Assembly: GCA_023212725.1 (NCBI GenBank)
Contig: JALBYF010000002.1
Span: 496,001 to 560,000 of the forward strand
DNA length: 64,000 nt
Reading direction: 5' to 3'
Origin: Tranzscheliella williamsii
Taxonomy: Eukaryota > Basidiomycota > Ustilaginomycetes > Ustilaginales > Ustilaginaceae
Part shown: positions 10,201 to 19,861 of the stretch, piece after piece
Position numbering within the stretch: position 1 is the stretch's first letter
Layout of the letters: each line of letters opens with the position of its first letter
Notes under the pieces: generated by a model
Told to the model about the DNA's origin: nothing
The model's input: only the letters and a program-made list of their open reading frames with translations
Database searches by the model: none
Position numbers and translations under genes: made by a program

Positions 10201-13200
10201 GTCAATCGTAGAGGAGCGCTTAGGAACTGGCAGGCCTTGTTTGGCTGCATGTTCCACCTTGTCCGAGTACTCTTGGAGACGGCTGAGATGGGAGATAAAG
10301 TTGCTCAGAATCTTCTCTCGATTGTGCAGATCACTGAGCTCGTCCTGGGAAGCATCTTCGTTCTGATACTGATCGTCAGACGAAGAGTTCGTCCGGCCGG
10401 GGTCGTGGTTGGAATTCAGAAGAGCTTCGATGTCGTCGCGGATTCCCTTTAGGCGCTCCTGCGCAAGACGGCGCTGCACAGCGTACGGCCCAGCAGCCTT
10501 ACCTACGATACAAGAGTGGGAGGGCTCATCACCAAACTTGCTGCGCTCTAACTTGCTCAGCAACTCTTCGATCTCGTTGCCACGTTTCGATCGTGATGTG
10601 GTACTCGAGTCGTCGTCGCTGTGCGAGGGCTTTTGCTTTTCGCGAGCTCGGCGCTCACGTCGAGATTCCACTTTGCGGTAGTAGTTGAACTGTGGACAGA
10701 TCAGAGCTGGATACATCCGTATTTGTGGGTTTTGGTCCTTGATGGCCGGCATGTCAAGCTCGACATAATCCTCCATATCAAACCATTCGAGATCTTGATC
10801 AGGAACAGTGTAGTCCTCCGCGAAAATATCGTCGAAAGCAGACTCGTCGACTTCTTGATCATCCTCATCGCCATACTGGCCGGAATCTTCACGGAATTGA
10901 CCGGCAAGAGCCTTCATATCGATGCCGCTGCAACCGACTTCTGCTTCGTAGAACGGTTTATGAATTACGATGCGGGGCCCGCCTAGCTCGGGCCGGTCCT
11001 TGATAGTCTCTTGCTGTCGCTGGTGCATATCCAGCGCAAATGTTCGTACTCGCGCCTTGACTCCGACGTGCGTTCTCAGCCCCCTGGCCCAATCTTCTTT
11101 GGTGAATTGCATGTACTGATGCGTGATGAAAAGCGGCGCCAGATCGATCTTGTACTTGATCGTAGCGATGAACCGTCCAAACTTGGGCGAGTGCGGCGGG
11201 GTATCCGGGAAGAGCTCTCCCGTCCGAATGGGCAGGCCCATCGCACTGTTAAACAGCCTCATCCAAGCCCAGAAGTGAGCCCACGTATACGGGGTAAAGT
11301 AGAAGTTGTTGGCCACCTCCTTTCCGCAGGTATCGCCGCAGTAGCCTGGCAGCCCGTTCGGGGGGGAGTACACAGAGAGGCAAAGGTGCAGATGATGCGA
11401 CCGCCAGCCTCGGAAGGAGTCCTTCCTCTCCGGTTCAGGCAAGGAGTCGAAGTGTTGTCGTGTCTTGGTTACTACCTCCCAGTGCGGGATGCGCTCAAAC
11501 GTACGGCATTCGCGATAGAAGGCCTCGCCCTTGCAGATGGGAGATCGGGAGCAAGTGTCATCGTAACAAGTGCGTTCTCCGTGCAGACCAGCGCCCCAGC
11601 GGACGCCGTTTGTCAGTTTGATGACGATCTTGCTGAATGTAGGGTCCTTCATGTAACGTCGAACACCGGAACCCACTGAAGGATGAGATTTGCCATCGCC
11701 GTCATCCTGTTGCTGTTGTTGATGATGTTCTGTGGCACCGAGGAGGCCAGTGGCGGCTTGATCAGCGTAGTCCCGTAAGTTTGGGACCGCGAGAATGTAC
11801 TCATGGCTCAAGATCTGGAAAAATTCCTTCTCGGGGTTATCATAGCCAAGCCGAAGTTCGACGTTCCCCTTCCAGGCCTTGACCCATCCAGCCGCCTGAC
11901 CTTCGATTCGGTAAGGGTCGCGACTACCTTTGAGGTGAATGTTCAAGCCGCCTTCGTTCTCGAACTTGAGGTTGAGATGCCCATGCAGAATGAGAGGAAG
12001 CTTATCCCAGAAGCCCAGCTTGGGAGAAGGGTCGTGAGGAGCTGGGGTTAGTCCATCGATAACACGCATCACATCCTGGATCGTTGGTTGGATAGACTGC
12101 CCCCAAACGAGTCTCGTCGGAAAGGGTGTGTGGATCTTGGCGGTCGGTGTTCCATAGATCTTGACTGGCATGGCGACCTTCGGCACGATGATCCCATATT
12201 CTACAGCGTCTTCATGGCCCGTGGCGGCGGGTACGATCACCACTGGCACGTGTCGGATGGACTCGGGGCCGCCCAGTTGCTCTGCGATGACAATGTCTCC
12301 TTCGAGTTGCCAGGACGTGGGCGCATCCTTCTCGCGATGATGTGTAGGCGGCACATGTAACAAAGGCATGGGATAATCACGTAAAGTGACTCTCCATTCT
12401 TCCATGTCCCACCTCACATGCAGGGGCACGAGTAAGGAGAAGGGGGTATCCCGGGGCATTCCCGCGCCTTTCTCGTGGATGAAATCGCGCAGCTGCTCCT
12501 GGGGAAAGGATGGAGGGCCGACACTTAACGAGAGCTGGTACATGGTCGAGCGGAACAGAGGAGCCGCCTTGCCTATGGGCACCAGCCTGATCGGAAGCTC
12601 CTCGGAGCTCCTAGATAACAGAAAACGGCCGTAAATATTCTTCAGGACCGCTTCCTGCCGTCGAGTCTGCTCTGCCAGGGCGTTCGTGTAGCGACGCACC
12701 CAGCTTGATGAATTGAAGGCGTCAAGCGCCGCTCTTGCTTCTGCTATGCTCAGCTCGGTATCTGTTTCTCGCAAATCTGTGTCTTGTGATGTGCTGCTGG
12801 AATAGTCATCGTCGTCGCTGTCCAAGGCCGACAAAATACTGGCTTCGCTGCCTGCAGTGCGGAAGGAAGTCGTGCTTCGAGTTCTTTTCTGTGCTAGCAG
12901 CGCTTCGGCCTTTGCCACGAATGCTGTCTCTCTCTCCTCCCGAGCCAGGTTTTCGGCCATGCCAGCCCTCCATATGATGTTCAAGCTGGTCTCGAAAGGA
13001 TCATCCTGCGCCTCCAGATTCAGTACACGGATGTTGATGCTGATTTGAGGAAGGTGCTTGGGCTCCTCGGCCGATGGCACAATGACTGAGTCGTTGTTAT
13101 CCGATAAGAACTGGTGGAATAGCTGCTTGGTGGCTTTGAAAGCGACAGATGCGTTGTCGATGATTGGATTAACAGCATAGCCAAACGGCACCCGTATCAG

Positions 13201-16200
13201 CGCTCCATCGCCATTTACCTGTATCTGGAGCTGTCCGCTAGAGGCTGGGGACAACGTAATTTTCCAATCCCTCAGGCGTACCGCCTCTTCCCACATGCCA
13301 TTTGCTCTCTGCTTTGGGCTTTCGACGGCGCCCATAACCGTCTCGAAAGAGACCGAAAGCCCGCTGTTGGAATGCTGACGGACCTCTAGCCTTCGGGTGC
13401 GTAAGAACAAACGGACACGCTTGGGTAGAGAGACAAAGACATGAACATCTTTGATGTCAAAGCGACAGGCGACAGCTGGGTCCCGTCTCTTTGTCGATCT
13501 TGGTGGACTGGGCGGATCTTGAGAGGTACCGTTCTTGGGCTGCAATACCGAACTTAAGAGCCTTTTGAAGGTCGATATGGTTAGCAGCACGCAATAGGTG
13601 TGGAGAATATCGACTTTGAATGACAACAGGCTGGTATCTTCGGCGGTGATGGTGACCTCTTCATCGCTTGGACCGGTTGCAGTACTTTTCCTGGTGGAGC
13701 CTGGAGGTCGTATAGCTGCTTTGAAGACACCATAGGGCATCCAGAAGATAAAGTTGTCGCGGTCTTGCTGTCGGAACCTCGGCCTACGTTGTCTATCTGT
13801 GTACACTTGGTTGTCGTTGGCATCATCGAACATCCAGACGCTATCGGCTAGTTTCGAGGAAGCAGGTCGTGTGTCAACCGTGTCATCAGACCGAGTCTGC
13901 ACATCACTATTTGTAGATTGTGCAGTACCTTGATTTGACGAGCTTTCCGGCTGCTGCGGTGTAGCATGAGCTGCATCGAGGACGGGGAAGATACCAGCCT
14001 GGTGGAATACCGCTTTAGCCAAGGCGGCACGACCGTATCGGGCCGCCAATGAGATTGCTTGGAGTTGCAGATCTTCACTGAGCTCCAATGCAGTTCTAGC
14101 CCCCCAGCTTGTATTGTGATGCAGGAGATTGCTCTTGGTTTCCGTGACTGAGGTGTACTCCAACACTATACGGTCTGCTTCAAAGCTGATACCGCGAGCC
14201 ATTGAATCATTCGTCCTCCTATCTGGGCCTCCGAGGCGAGCAATAGTTCGGCCGATGGAAGCGTACAGAGTGAGACCACCAGGGAGGCGTTCGATGAATG
14301 GCACAGTCGTTGCATCGTCCGCAGTTGTGTCGGTTTTTTCCGACGCTGCGGAGAACCTACGCTTGACGGCCGACATGGCGGATGCGAGGTCTGCGTATGC
14401 ATCCAAAGCGCGGGGATGCCAGACCTCTAGATCCACGTCTTCAATGTTGGTACGAAACTCGGCAATTGTGTCAGCAGCAGAGAGCCAAGGGACTTCTACG
14501 CGCCTGTTGGGACCGACGAGCTCAACGTTGCCTGGTATACGCCCTAGACCGGTCAGCTCCAGGCTGTGCATTGCGAGCAGATGATACTGCGAAGAACCTG
14601 ACGACGGCGGCTTCCTCTGTTCAGGGGCTTGTTGGGAAGCTTCGGCTTTGGCAGTAAGGAGTAAAAATGCCTCGACAGCTTCGATCCGAAGGCTAGTCTC
14701 AAACTCATACCTGAGACTAAATCGCGTCTCTGCGGCCATCGAAGAAGAACGCCGAGCGTAGCTTTGCAGCCGGGTTTTGCCTGTTTTCGATACAGTTGGC
14801 CGTACGGTTGGACGTCGGTCAGCCTCCACGCGCTTTGACCGATTCTCAAGCCCCTTCTGGAGCTCGAGCATCCTTTTGAGCGCCTCGTCCATCGGCAGAT
14901 CTTGCTCCGTATACCTTTCTGAGACGTAAGCAGATTCAGGGTCGGTGGCAGCAGAGGCATCAGAAGCCTTGGAAGATTCCTCTCGGCGGGTAGCGTTCTC
15001 GTGTAGTTTAGTACCGACGACGTTGCCATCGGTATCAGTCTTCCTCTTGACCTTTGGCTTACCACTCAGCGGCCACTCAAGCTGATCGTTGCGTAAAGCT
15101 TTATAGGCAGCACGTTTTTCGGCGGAGGGCCGCTTTATGTACTCGTCTTTGTATTCGGCTTGTAGTGTGAACCCCACATGCGGCACTGATAGGACAAGCT
15201 TTCTCTCGCCCACGTTTCCAGATTCATCCTGCAGATCCTTGGTGGCATCGAGTAGCAGCGAAAGTCTCTGTATATGAAAGCCTGCGGCAATGCGAGGTAC
15301 TTTCCGCAACTTTTCGAGATCCGACTTTGGCCTTGGGAAAGCATCAAGACCTAAGCGCTCACGAGTGAGCTTGCGGCGGCACTTGACGTCGTGCATGAGA
15401 TGAACGAGAGTGGATAGCTCCGGAAGGGAGGCGGTCGAAGTGATTTCTGCAAGTGACGCTTCGATGACAGCTGCATGTTCGTTGGGATCCGCAGTGAAGA
15501 GCAACCTTGTGGTGTCGAAGGTGGAATGCGTTGCGGCGTAGATACCGAAAGGAGTCCAAGAAGAGCGAGCGACGACTGCTAGATCACCGATGAAGAGTAG
15601 TTGCGACTTCTGTTGGCTGCGCTGCATGTGGCAACGAAGCTCTAGGCTTGCTATGCCAGCGTCAAAGAGGAAGGCACGACGATGTTCAACCACTGTGGTC
15701 TTACGAAAAAAGACGCCTCTGCGCGAGGCGCCTCCGCTGTGCGGGCTTTGACCTTTGGCCTTCCGAGCCGCTTGCTCTTGAGGCGAATGGGATGTTGGAA
15801 TACCGCAGGTCCCGAGCCAACGTCGATGCATCTCGTTACTAGGATCACTAGACATGAGTTCGAAATGAAGCCCTGTAACGGAAAGGTCTAGAGTGAGAGG
15901 CGGCGATGGATCAGGGTGGCTTACTTCAGGCTCGCTTTCTTCTAGGGTGTGTAACAAAGCTCTCGAATGCATCTTCATCTGCACGGAAGGCAGCGAGACG
16001 GATATTGATGAAAGGACACCCAATATCTTGGCAGAGACAGAAGGTCTTTGCTTGACAAGATGCTTTGAGATGGTAGACCTTTGCTGCACTTCCGAGTGTG
16101 GTTCTGCGGGGGCCCAGCCCGAGGTACGTGCCTTCCTTTGTTCTATCAGCTTGAGCACCCGTAGCGCAGCGTCGAGGCCAAGAGAGATGTTTCCAAAGGC

Positions 16201-17874
16201 CAGTCTGGTGTCCAATGTATCGTCGCCGCCCAAAGTAAAGTTGGAGCCGATTAGCAGGCTTGCAGAGAGCTGGGTGACACCGGAGATAGAAATGATTCTG
16301 GAAGAGGACGATGCGTTGCGGCTACGCGTGTCTGAGGTGTCGGGCTCGGTGTCCTGCTGCGCCCATCCTGTGTCAGGGTTGAGGTCAGAATTGGCCATTG
16401 GCTCCAAAGCCCACTCGGTCCAGCGGTCGGTGAAGCCATTGAGATAACGGGAAGACATGCTGGAAAGTCGAGAGCGATTGTTGTTGAAGCGTCGCGGCCT
16501 GGGCGAGCTAGATTGCGACGGGTCGGGGCTGTCATCGTAGACTGGGTGATGCCAAGCTTCAGGGTCGCCATCAGAGGGCTGGGGAGATTTGATTGTTGAA
16601 TGATGTGGATGACTTTGTTCTGGCATTGGTGAGTCGGGACGTGACGGCGCCGAGTCGGTAAACTTGCTTTGTTTCGTGGAGCTGCTCCGGAGAGAGTGAG
16701 CCTCGAACAGCTCGGTGGTCTCGAGACGCAGCTGCATCGCGATGGTGCTTGGAGACATGCCTGCGACAAGGTAGGAAGCGGCACCACGGGCTCCCGATCC
16801 GACTCTGACGGGCATACCTCTGATAGCTTGGCAAAACTGGCCCCAGCTTGGAGTGCGTAAGTAGCTGGAGGACGGGTCATCTGTTTGGATATGGGTCTCT
16901 CCTTTAAAGGAGTCGGAACGGCTCTGCTGAGGCGACATTGCAAAGGTGATACCCGCTCTGGCTACACGAGCTACGATGTCGGCCTCCTGAACATAAACTT
17001 CGACGCGATCGATCTCGATAGAGATCAGTGAGGTCAGGACGGGGAGGCCTGAGGTGAGGATGTAAAGAGCAGCGCGAAAGACTCGTAGTAGGAAAGATTG
17101 GATAGCGGGGAGGGCAGCCGATTTCAGCCAGTTCGCACATGCCAGCACGGTGTGGAGTGAGATGAGGCCAGCTCGATGTATTGTCGAGGAAGCGGGTGGA
17201 GGAGCGCCAGGAGGCGAGACTGACTGGTTCGGTGGCACCTTTGCCGTCGGCGCTGTCAGCCAGCTTGGAGCGGGTGGGGAGGAGGAGGGCAACTCTGTAG
17301 AGGGCGACATCTGCGGACTGCTCATAAGCCGCTGCAGTCGTGCCTCCTCCTCCCTCTCTAGCCTTGCTTCTTCGTCATTAGAAGGGTTTTGGTCGGCATC
17401 GGTGCCGGATTTGTCGAGAGGTTTGGGCTGGACACGATCTTTGCTCGAGGCGCCGACGGAGCGGGGGAGCCGTATACCTACACCCTGAACATGGACAGTG
17501 ACAATGGCTTTGCAACGGCGCGCAGCCTTGACATCGCAGTTGGATGCGGGTGCACCTTGAAGCGAAGGCAGCTGGAACGAGACGTATACCCTTTGCACCT
17601 TGAGCTCGATCTGGTCGAGATGTGTAGAAAAGGCAGCGGAACGGTGGTGCAAACCCTTGGAGCGGTACTCGATTCCACGGATGCCACGGAGGCCAGCCCT
17701 GCTGATGCGCAGCTTGCCACGGAAGAGGAGACGCGGTAGGCGGGGAAGGAGGGAGCGGAAGAAGATGGCTGTGAGGGCGAGACCGAGTAGGAAAGCCGAG
17801 AAGAATTGCCAATGGCCGCTGGTCGTGGCCTTTTCCGCCGGCAAGCTGCCGCTGTGGGAATGATTCGAGCTCAT
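7219..17874 (-). CDS. FMP27: FMP27/Hobbit-type bridge-like lipid transfer protein
   Basis: This is a single 10.7 kb open frame. The first in-frame ATG is at 17874 (MSSNHSHS); the frame upstream has only a TTG. It ends at TAA 7219-7221, giving 3,551 aa, longer than yeast Fmp27 (about 2,600 aa). Residues about 19-50 form a hydrophobic segment followed by basic residues, fitting the N-terminal ER anchor of this family. The family hallmark GFWDKLPLILHG lies near residue 1950, followed by the WVKAWKGNVELRLG stretch. Further conserved blocks follow near 2600 (YIAHNPTLFFSNVTRT) and in the last third (YIFGTKRQRQKQEDE, then FVYVKISETIFCLSYKG). Members form long hydrophobic grooves moving lipids at ER-plasma membrane contacts. 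The C-terminal 250 residues and several insertions are Ser-rich and probably disordered. The assignment to the Fmp27/SABRE/Hobbit (BLTP2) family is confident; the exact lipid and contact site are inferred from the family. Confidence 0.93.
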   Translation of the reverse strand: MSSNHSHSGSLPAEKATTSGHWQFFSAFLLGLALTAIFFRSLLPRLPRLLFRGKLRISRAGLRGIRGIEYRSKGLHHRSAAFSTHLDQIELKVQRVYVSFQLPSLQGAPASNCDVKAARRCKAIVTVHVQGVGIRLPRSVGASSKDRVQPKPLDKSGTDADQNPSNDEEARLEREEEARLQRLMSSPQMSPSTELPSSSPPAPSWLTAPTAKVPPNQSVSPPGAPPPASSTIHRAGLISLHTVLACANWLKSAALPAIQSFLLRVFRAALYILTSGLPVLTSLISIEIDRVEVYVQEADIVARVARAGITFAMSPQQSRSDSFKGETHIQTDDPSSSYLRTPSWGQFCQAIRGMPVRVGSGARGAASYLVAGMSPSTIAMQLRLETTELFEAHSLRSSSTKQSKFTDSAPSRPDSPMPEQSHPHHSTIKSPQPSDGDPEAWHHPVYDDSPDPSQSSSPRPRRFNNNRSRLSSMSSRYLNGFTDRWTEWALEPMANSDLNPDTGWAQQDTEPDTSDTRSRNASSSSRIISISGVTQLSASLLIGSNFTLGGDDTLDTRLAFGNISLGLDAALRVLKLIEQRKARTSGWAPAEPHSEVQQRSTISKHLVKQRPSVSAKILGVLSSISVSLPSVQMKMHSRALLHTLEESEPEVSHPDPSPPLTLDLSVTGLHFELMSSDPSNEMHRRWLGTCGIPTSHSPQEQAARKAKGQSPHSGGASRRGVFFRKTTVVEHRRAFLFDAGIASLELRCHMQRSQQKSQLLFIGDLAVVARSSWTPFGIYAATHSTFDTTRLLFTADPNEHAAVIEASLAEITSTASLPELSTLVHLMHDVKCRRKLTRERLGLDAFPRPKSDLEKLRKVPRIAAGFHIQRLSLLLDATKDLQDESGNVGERKLVLSVPHVGFTLQAEYKDEYIKRPSAEKRAAYKALRNDQLEWPLSGKPKVKRKTDTDGNVVGTKLHENATRREESSKASDASAATDPESAYVSERYTEQDLPMDEALKRMLELQKGLENRSKRVEADRRPTVRPTVSKTGKTRLQSYARRSSSMAAETRFSLRYEFETSLRIEAVEAFLLLTAKAEASQQAPEQRKPPSSGSSQYHLLAMHSLELTGLGRIPGNVELVGPNRRVEVPWLSAADTIAEFRTNIEDVDLEVWHPRALDAYADLASAMSAVKRRFSAASEKTDTTADDATTVPFIERLPGGLTLYASIGRTIARLGGPDRRTNDSMARGISFEADRIVLEYTSVTETKSNLLHHNTSWGARTALELSEDLQLQAISLAARYGRAALAKAVFHQAGIFPVLDAAHATPQQPESSSNQGTAQSTNSDVQTRSDDTVDTRPASSKLADSVWMFDDANDNQVYTDRQRRPRFRQQDRDNFIFWMPYGVFKAAIRPPGSTRKSTATGPSDEEVTITAEDTSLLSFKVDILHTYCVLLTISTFKRLLSSVLQPKNGTSQDPPSPPRSTKRRDPAVACRFDIKDVHVFVSLPKRVRLFLRTRRLEVRQHSNSGLSVSFETVMGAVESPKQRANGMWEEAVRLRDWKITLSPASSGQLQIQVNGDGALIRVPFGYAVNPIIDNASVAFKATKQLFHQFLSDNNDSVIVPSAEEPKHLPQISINIRVLNLEAQDDPFETSLNIIWRAGMAENLAREERETAFVAKAEALLAQKRTRSTTSFRTAGSEASILSALDSDDDDYSSSTSQDTDLRETDTELSIAEARAALDAFNSSSWVRRYTNALAEQTRRQEAVLKNIYGRFLLSRSSEELPIRLVPIGKAAPLFRSTMYQLSLSVGPPSFPQEQLRDFIHEKGAGMPRDTPFSLLVPLHVRWDMEEWRVTLRDYPMPLLHVPPTHHREKDAPTSWQLEGDIVIAEQLGGPESIRHVPVVIVPAATGHEDAVEYGIIVPKVAMPVKIYGTPTAKIHTPFPTRLVWGQSIQPTIQDVMRVIDGLTPAPHDPSPKLGFWDKLPLILHGHLNLKFENEGGLNIHLKGSRDPYRIEGQAAGWVKAWKGNVELRLGYDNPEKEFFQILSHEYILAVPNLRDYADQAATGLLGATEHHQQQQQDDGDGKSHPSVGSGVRRYMKDPTFSKIVIKLTNGVRWGAGLHGERTCYDDTCSRSPICKGEAFYRECRTFERIPHWEVVTKTRQHFDSLPEPERKDSFRGWRSHHLHLCLSVYSPPNGLPGYCGDTCGKEVANNFYFTPYTWAHFWAWMRLFNSAMGLPIRTGELFPDTPPHSPKFGRFIATIKYKIDLAPLFITHQYMQFTKEDWARGLRTHVGVKARVRTFALDMHQRQQETIKDRPELGGPRIVIHKPFYEAEVGCSGIDMKALAGQFREDSGQYGDEDDQEVDESAFDDIFAEDYTVPDQDLEWFDMEDYVELDMPAIKDQNPQIRMYPALICPQFNYYRKVESRRERRAREKQKPSHSDDDSSTTSRSKRGNEIEELLSKLERSKFGDEPSHSCIVGKAAGPYAVQRRLAQERLKGIRDDIEALLNSNHDPGRTNSSSDDQYQNEDASQDELSDLHNREKILSNFISHLSRLQEYSDKVEHAAKQGLPVPKRSSTIDRNFSINKHDLTSLYHDLGTFDNRYIAHNPTLFFSNVTRTVLLKYYYSSRLRRGTAHHMTATAVRYIRDLLKRRGEAEGRRPEPRASKYSGSREFATPSSEGAGDILQEMLDDTVKHLDQGGSGTKSTSWGAQSEAGIRTMDSESLATDGISEDFNVEKSNVCLLLKPQVVLRSEVDEKSTIILTALRTRLQNYTVQDESCADDSVNAVVLRRNFFALDGLQCFYPSVKARSLTRVPRRYGFAFLPIEVLVDTHGQTRDFERIVPHTDASMYYDKFNKLRLSDSSRSVATFGDDGKPIFDHLHHHMDMIQLICPRFSVSANSEHFGALYNVVTDLILYRDPAHRDHALRLEEMMFSYDFTDVSGLADVVTGLQLRIREAQDLGRQYQDVSDRLNEKGKAEFATLKGELIELIEELNLIMDAITTSQDSKCGADREKKSALRFVTQAQDIAWNMMGDEVGQLLAKLAVRGISFSWLNKADNSAANTVSVMDLQALNVHPDAVFAEIISKHLRSSGHPMAKEGRFLDAMWCVSPPVGGISIVDHFEFHLHPVKIQVELFIGRKIMDYIFGTKRQRQKQEDEQKRIEDEVRKKEATATKKKSPFARLLGNRKQLGPATPSDRESVSSASVDLVGNMASSQVASSSDLGSFGRPSSDASRDEEIEGAGRKSRTFVAPPSKSLQKGRPHGSSNARGGADGGSDEEKPGDHFAIARRNAAEMRSRASSYRTFVYVKISETIFCLSYKGEKQKSITDLYDVVFRTPTFEYHNSTFGYIDLAESFKKDVFKAAWSQKSNLLKDLITHRPNRKRNAIESIKAIRQASKTRDSLAPLDISVEPPTPGGNGSTAGSSSLVDSPTDTLSYGDEEDSVSAHGIQDHEYDAAYADGQASPDSAASGRDRSMRSTESLGSRERVDATATTERGEPALFLPLPVSPGTAARRGSLSSRSQSPSFKLNMLLPKSLRQRSSSTTTARSATTAPRHSTDAISPATTYPPHRTP

Positions 17875-18663
17875 TGTAGCAAGGCAAGGTGGATGAACCA
17901 AGGGCTGAGCTGGATGAGACAAGGTGGGCTACTGAGACAGATGGTCATCTGCGGCAGATTGGCAGCTCATCGTCGCTGTTGGAAGGCCAGATCGAGAACG
18001 GTACTTGGTTGCATGCTCCGTTGTGGCGTGTCTGTTGTCTCGGTGACACAGTGTTGCCGGAGAAGAGGTGCTTGAAGCAGGTAGTTGGGAAGTGGCTTTG
18101 GTTAGGGATCCGCTTCGGCTTTCTTCGGAGAGTGGCAGGCCGCGCTGGTGAGGATGTGAGGATGGTAGTAAGATGTCAGCGTGATGGTGGTAATCATTCG
18201 AAAAGAGCGCAGCTAACCACAAGCCAATCTCGCATTCACATTTACTCCCACTTTACGACTTGTCACTGTGGAGTTAGCCGGCCGTCCTTGCTTGTGACAG
18301 CCCAAAGGCGCACGATCTACATGATTATGAATGGCATGGCTCGCCCAAATGGGATGGCATGCACGGCGATGGATCGCCTCCCTCCGCCAAGGCAAGTACG
18401 AGTGGACCAGCTCGACCGACGGCAGCACAGCCAGCCTCGGATCGTGTTGAGCCTCTTACCGTCGGTAGCGCGGAGGAGTTTAGCTGGGAGGTGATTACGC
18501 CATCTCCCGATTCAGAAGATATCAGTCCCGATCGCGCTTCGATCTGGCACATCTTCCAAGCTTGCGCATACCGTCTGGTCCCTTTGCAACGCTTCCCTAC
18601 GGAGTTGGGTGCTTTGCTTGAGGCAACGTGGTTCCGAGTCCAACGTGTTCTTTCGTCGAAGCG
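17875..18663. other. Divergent promoter region
   Basis: About 0.8 kb separates the minus-strand FMP27-like start from the small plus-strand gene at 18664. A plus-strand open stretch 18359-18667 (starting MHGDGSPPSAK and including FSWEVITPSPDSEDISP) looks mildly protein-like. It is in a different frame from the next gene and no donor/acceptor pair joining the two is convincing. It may be an upstream exon, an upstream ORF or chance. Confidence 0.4.
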
Positions 18664-19201
18664 ATGAAAGTATACGATGCGAAGCAGACGGTAAGCTTCG
18701 ATCGAGCCGTGAAGCTGACGATTCGATCTGGGAGGCGACTGACGCTACCTACTTTGTGTGGCGCGCTTGCAGCTGCAAAGCATCAGCGTGCTCGAAGCGG
18801 AGCTGGCGTCGCTGAAGCCCGATGCGGTAAGTTCTGCTGGATGATGGCAACCGGTCCTCTAGTTGCGAGAGTATTCATCGGCGGGGCACTCGTCGTTTCT
18901 GTTGGCACTCGTTGTCTGTGTTCGCGCCCGTCGTCTATGCAGAAAGTGTACAGCTCGGCGGTAGAAGCGATGGAAGCTCCGCTGATCCCGCATGCTCATG
19001 CTCAGAAGGCCCTATTCCCAAACATGGCTACAAAGGCCGCGCTTCGGGATGTGCAAGGTGAGCAGACGAGCAGCGCACATGCGCCACCTCCTCTTAGAAA
19101 GTAGGCCTGCTAACGCCACACTGCTCTTCCCACCCACCACTTGTCGCCTAGCAGCACAGAAACGGGTCCTGCTGGCCAATCTGAAAAGCCTTGAAGGCTG
19201 A
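18664..19201 (+). CDS. Small helical protein, four exons, prefoldin-like?
   Basis: Proposed exons are 18664-18690, 18773-18826, 18943-19057 and 19152-19201 (TGA), giving 81 aa. Donors are GTAAGC, GTAAGT and GTGAGC; acceptors are TTGCAG, ATGCAG and CCTAG. Intron 1 contains an ACTGACG branch-point sequence. The frame stays open across all four joins, which is the main support. The last acceptor is a TAGCAG tandem, so one Ala codon may be optionally included. The protein reads as two helices (around LEAELASLKPDAKVY and RDVQAAQKRVLLANLKSLE) joined by a short linker. This recalls small prefoldin-like proteins such as the ASNSD1 upstream-ORF product, but similarity is by eye and weak. The start is uncertain: the frame is open upstream to about 18628, and another exon could precede it. 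Confidence 0.55.
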
Positions 19202-19861
19202 GGAGACGGCTCGCCGTTCCTTCTGGCCGCCACGGTCTTCTTCCGGTCCTTTGCGTGTCACCTCTGTCGCATTCTGCACGGGCAAGAGCACTCTTGCATG
19301 GACAGCGCCAAGCCGAAATCCCTGGGACGACTTGGGCGTCATCAGCATGGCCTTCCCCCACTGCGATCCAAAGTTCGAGGACAAGACTAAGAATCACAAT
19401 CAACCTTCGATTCCCATCTGGCCTTCCTACAGGCGACCTAACTTTGTACGGCGAGCTTCACTGTACGGCGAGCTTCACTGTACGGCGAGCTTCACTGTAC
19501 GGCGAGCTTCACTGTACGGCGAGCTTCACTGTATAGCGAGCTTACACTGCACGATCTGTGTTGGGTGACGTTTCATGGGCCACCTTAGCTGACGGCTTCG
19601 GGGAAGGTACGGGTGCTGGGAGCGTTGAGTGGATGCCTGTTTCGTTGGTGTTGTCCCCGCCTGCGGTCTTAACATGCACCGCTGTGATCCGCGCCTCGGG
19701 CCGGATTTGCCCGGCCGGGTGATAGTCGCGATCGACTTAACATGCTGAAATTCGCACTGCTCGCGCTTGACTTTGCCGGCTTCGCAATCTGATCGCCTTA
19801 GCACGCCGCTACCATTGTACTTCTACCGACGATTGCAGTGTGAGTTGGGAGGTTTGTCGCG
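19202..19861. other. Spacer with a 17-nt minisatellite
   Basis: No convincing gene is seen between the small four-exon gene and the dioxygenase gene. The stretch holds the 17-nt tandem repeat at 19445-19547. The part after 19550 probably contains the dioxygenase promoter and 5' UTR. Confidence 0.6.
19445..19547. repeat. 17-nt tandem repeat, six copies
   Basis: The unit TGTACGGCGAGCTTCAC occurs five times without change (19445-19529), followed by one degenerate copy (19530-19547, TGTATAGCGAGCTTACAC). Because 17 is not a multiple of 3, it opens different frames in turn. It is non-coding by context. Confidence 0.95.
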
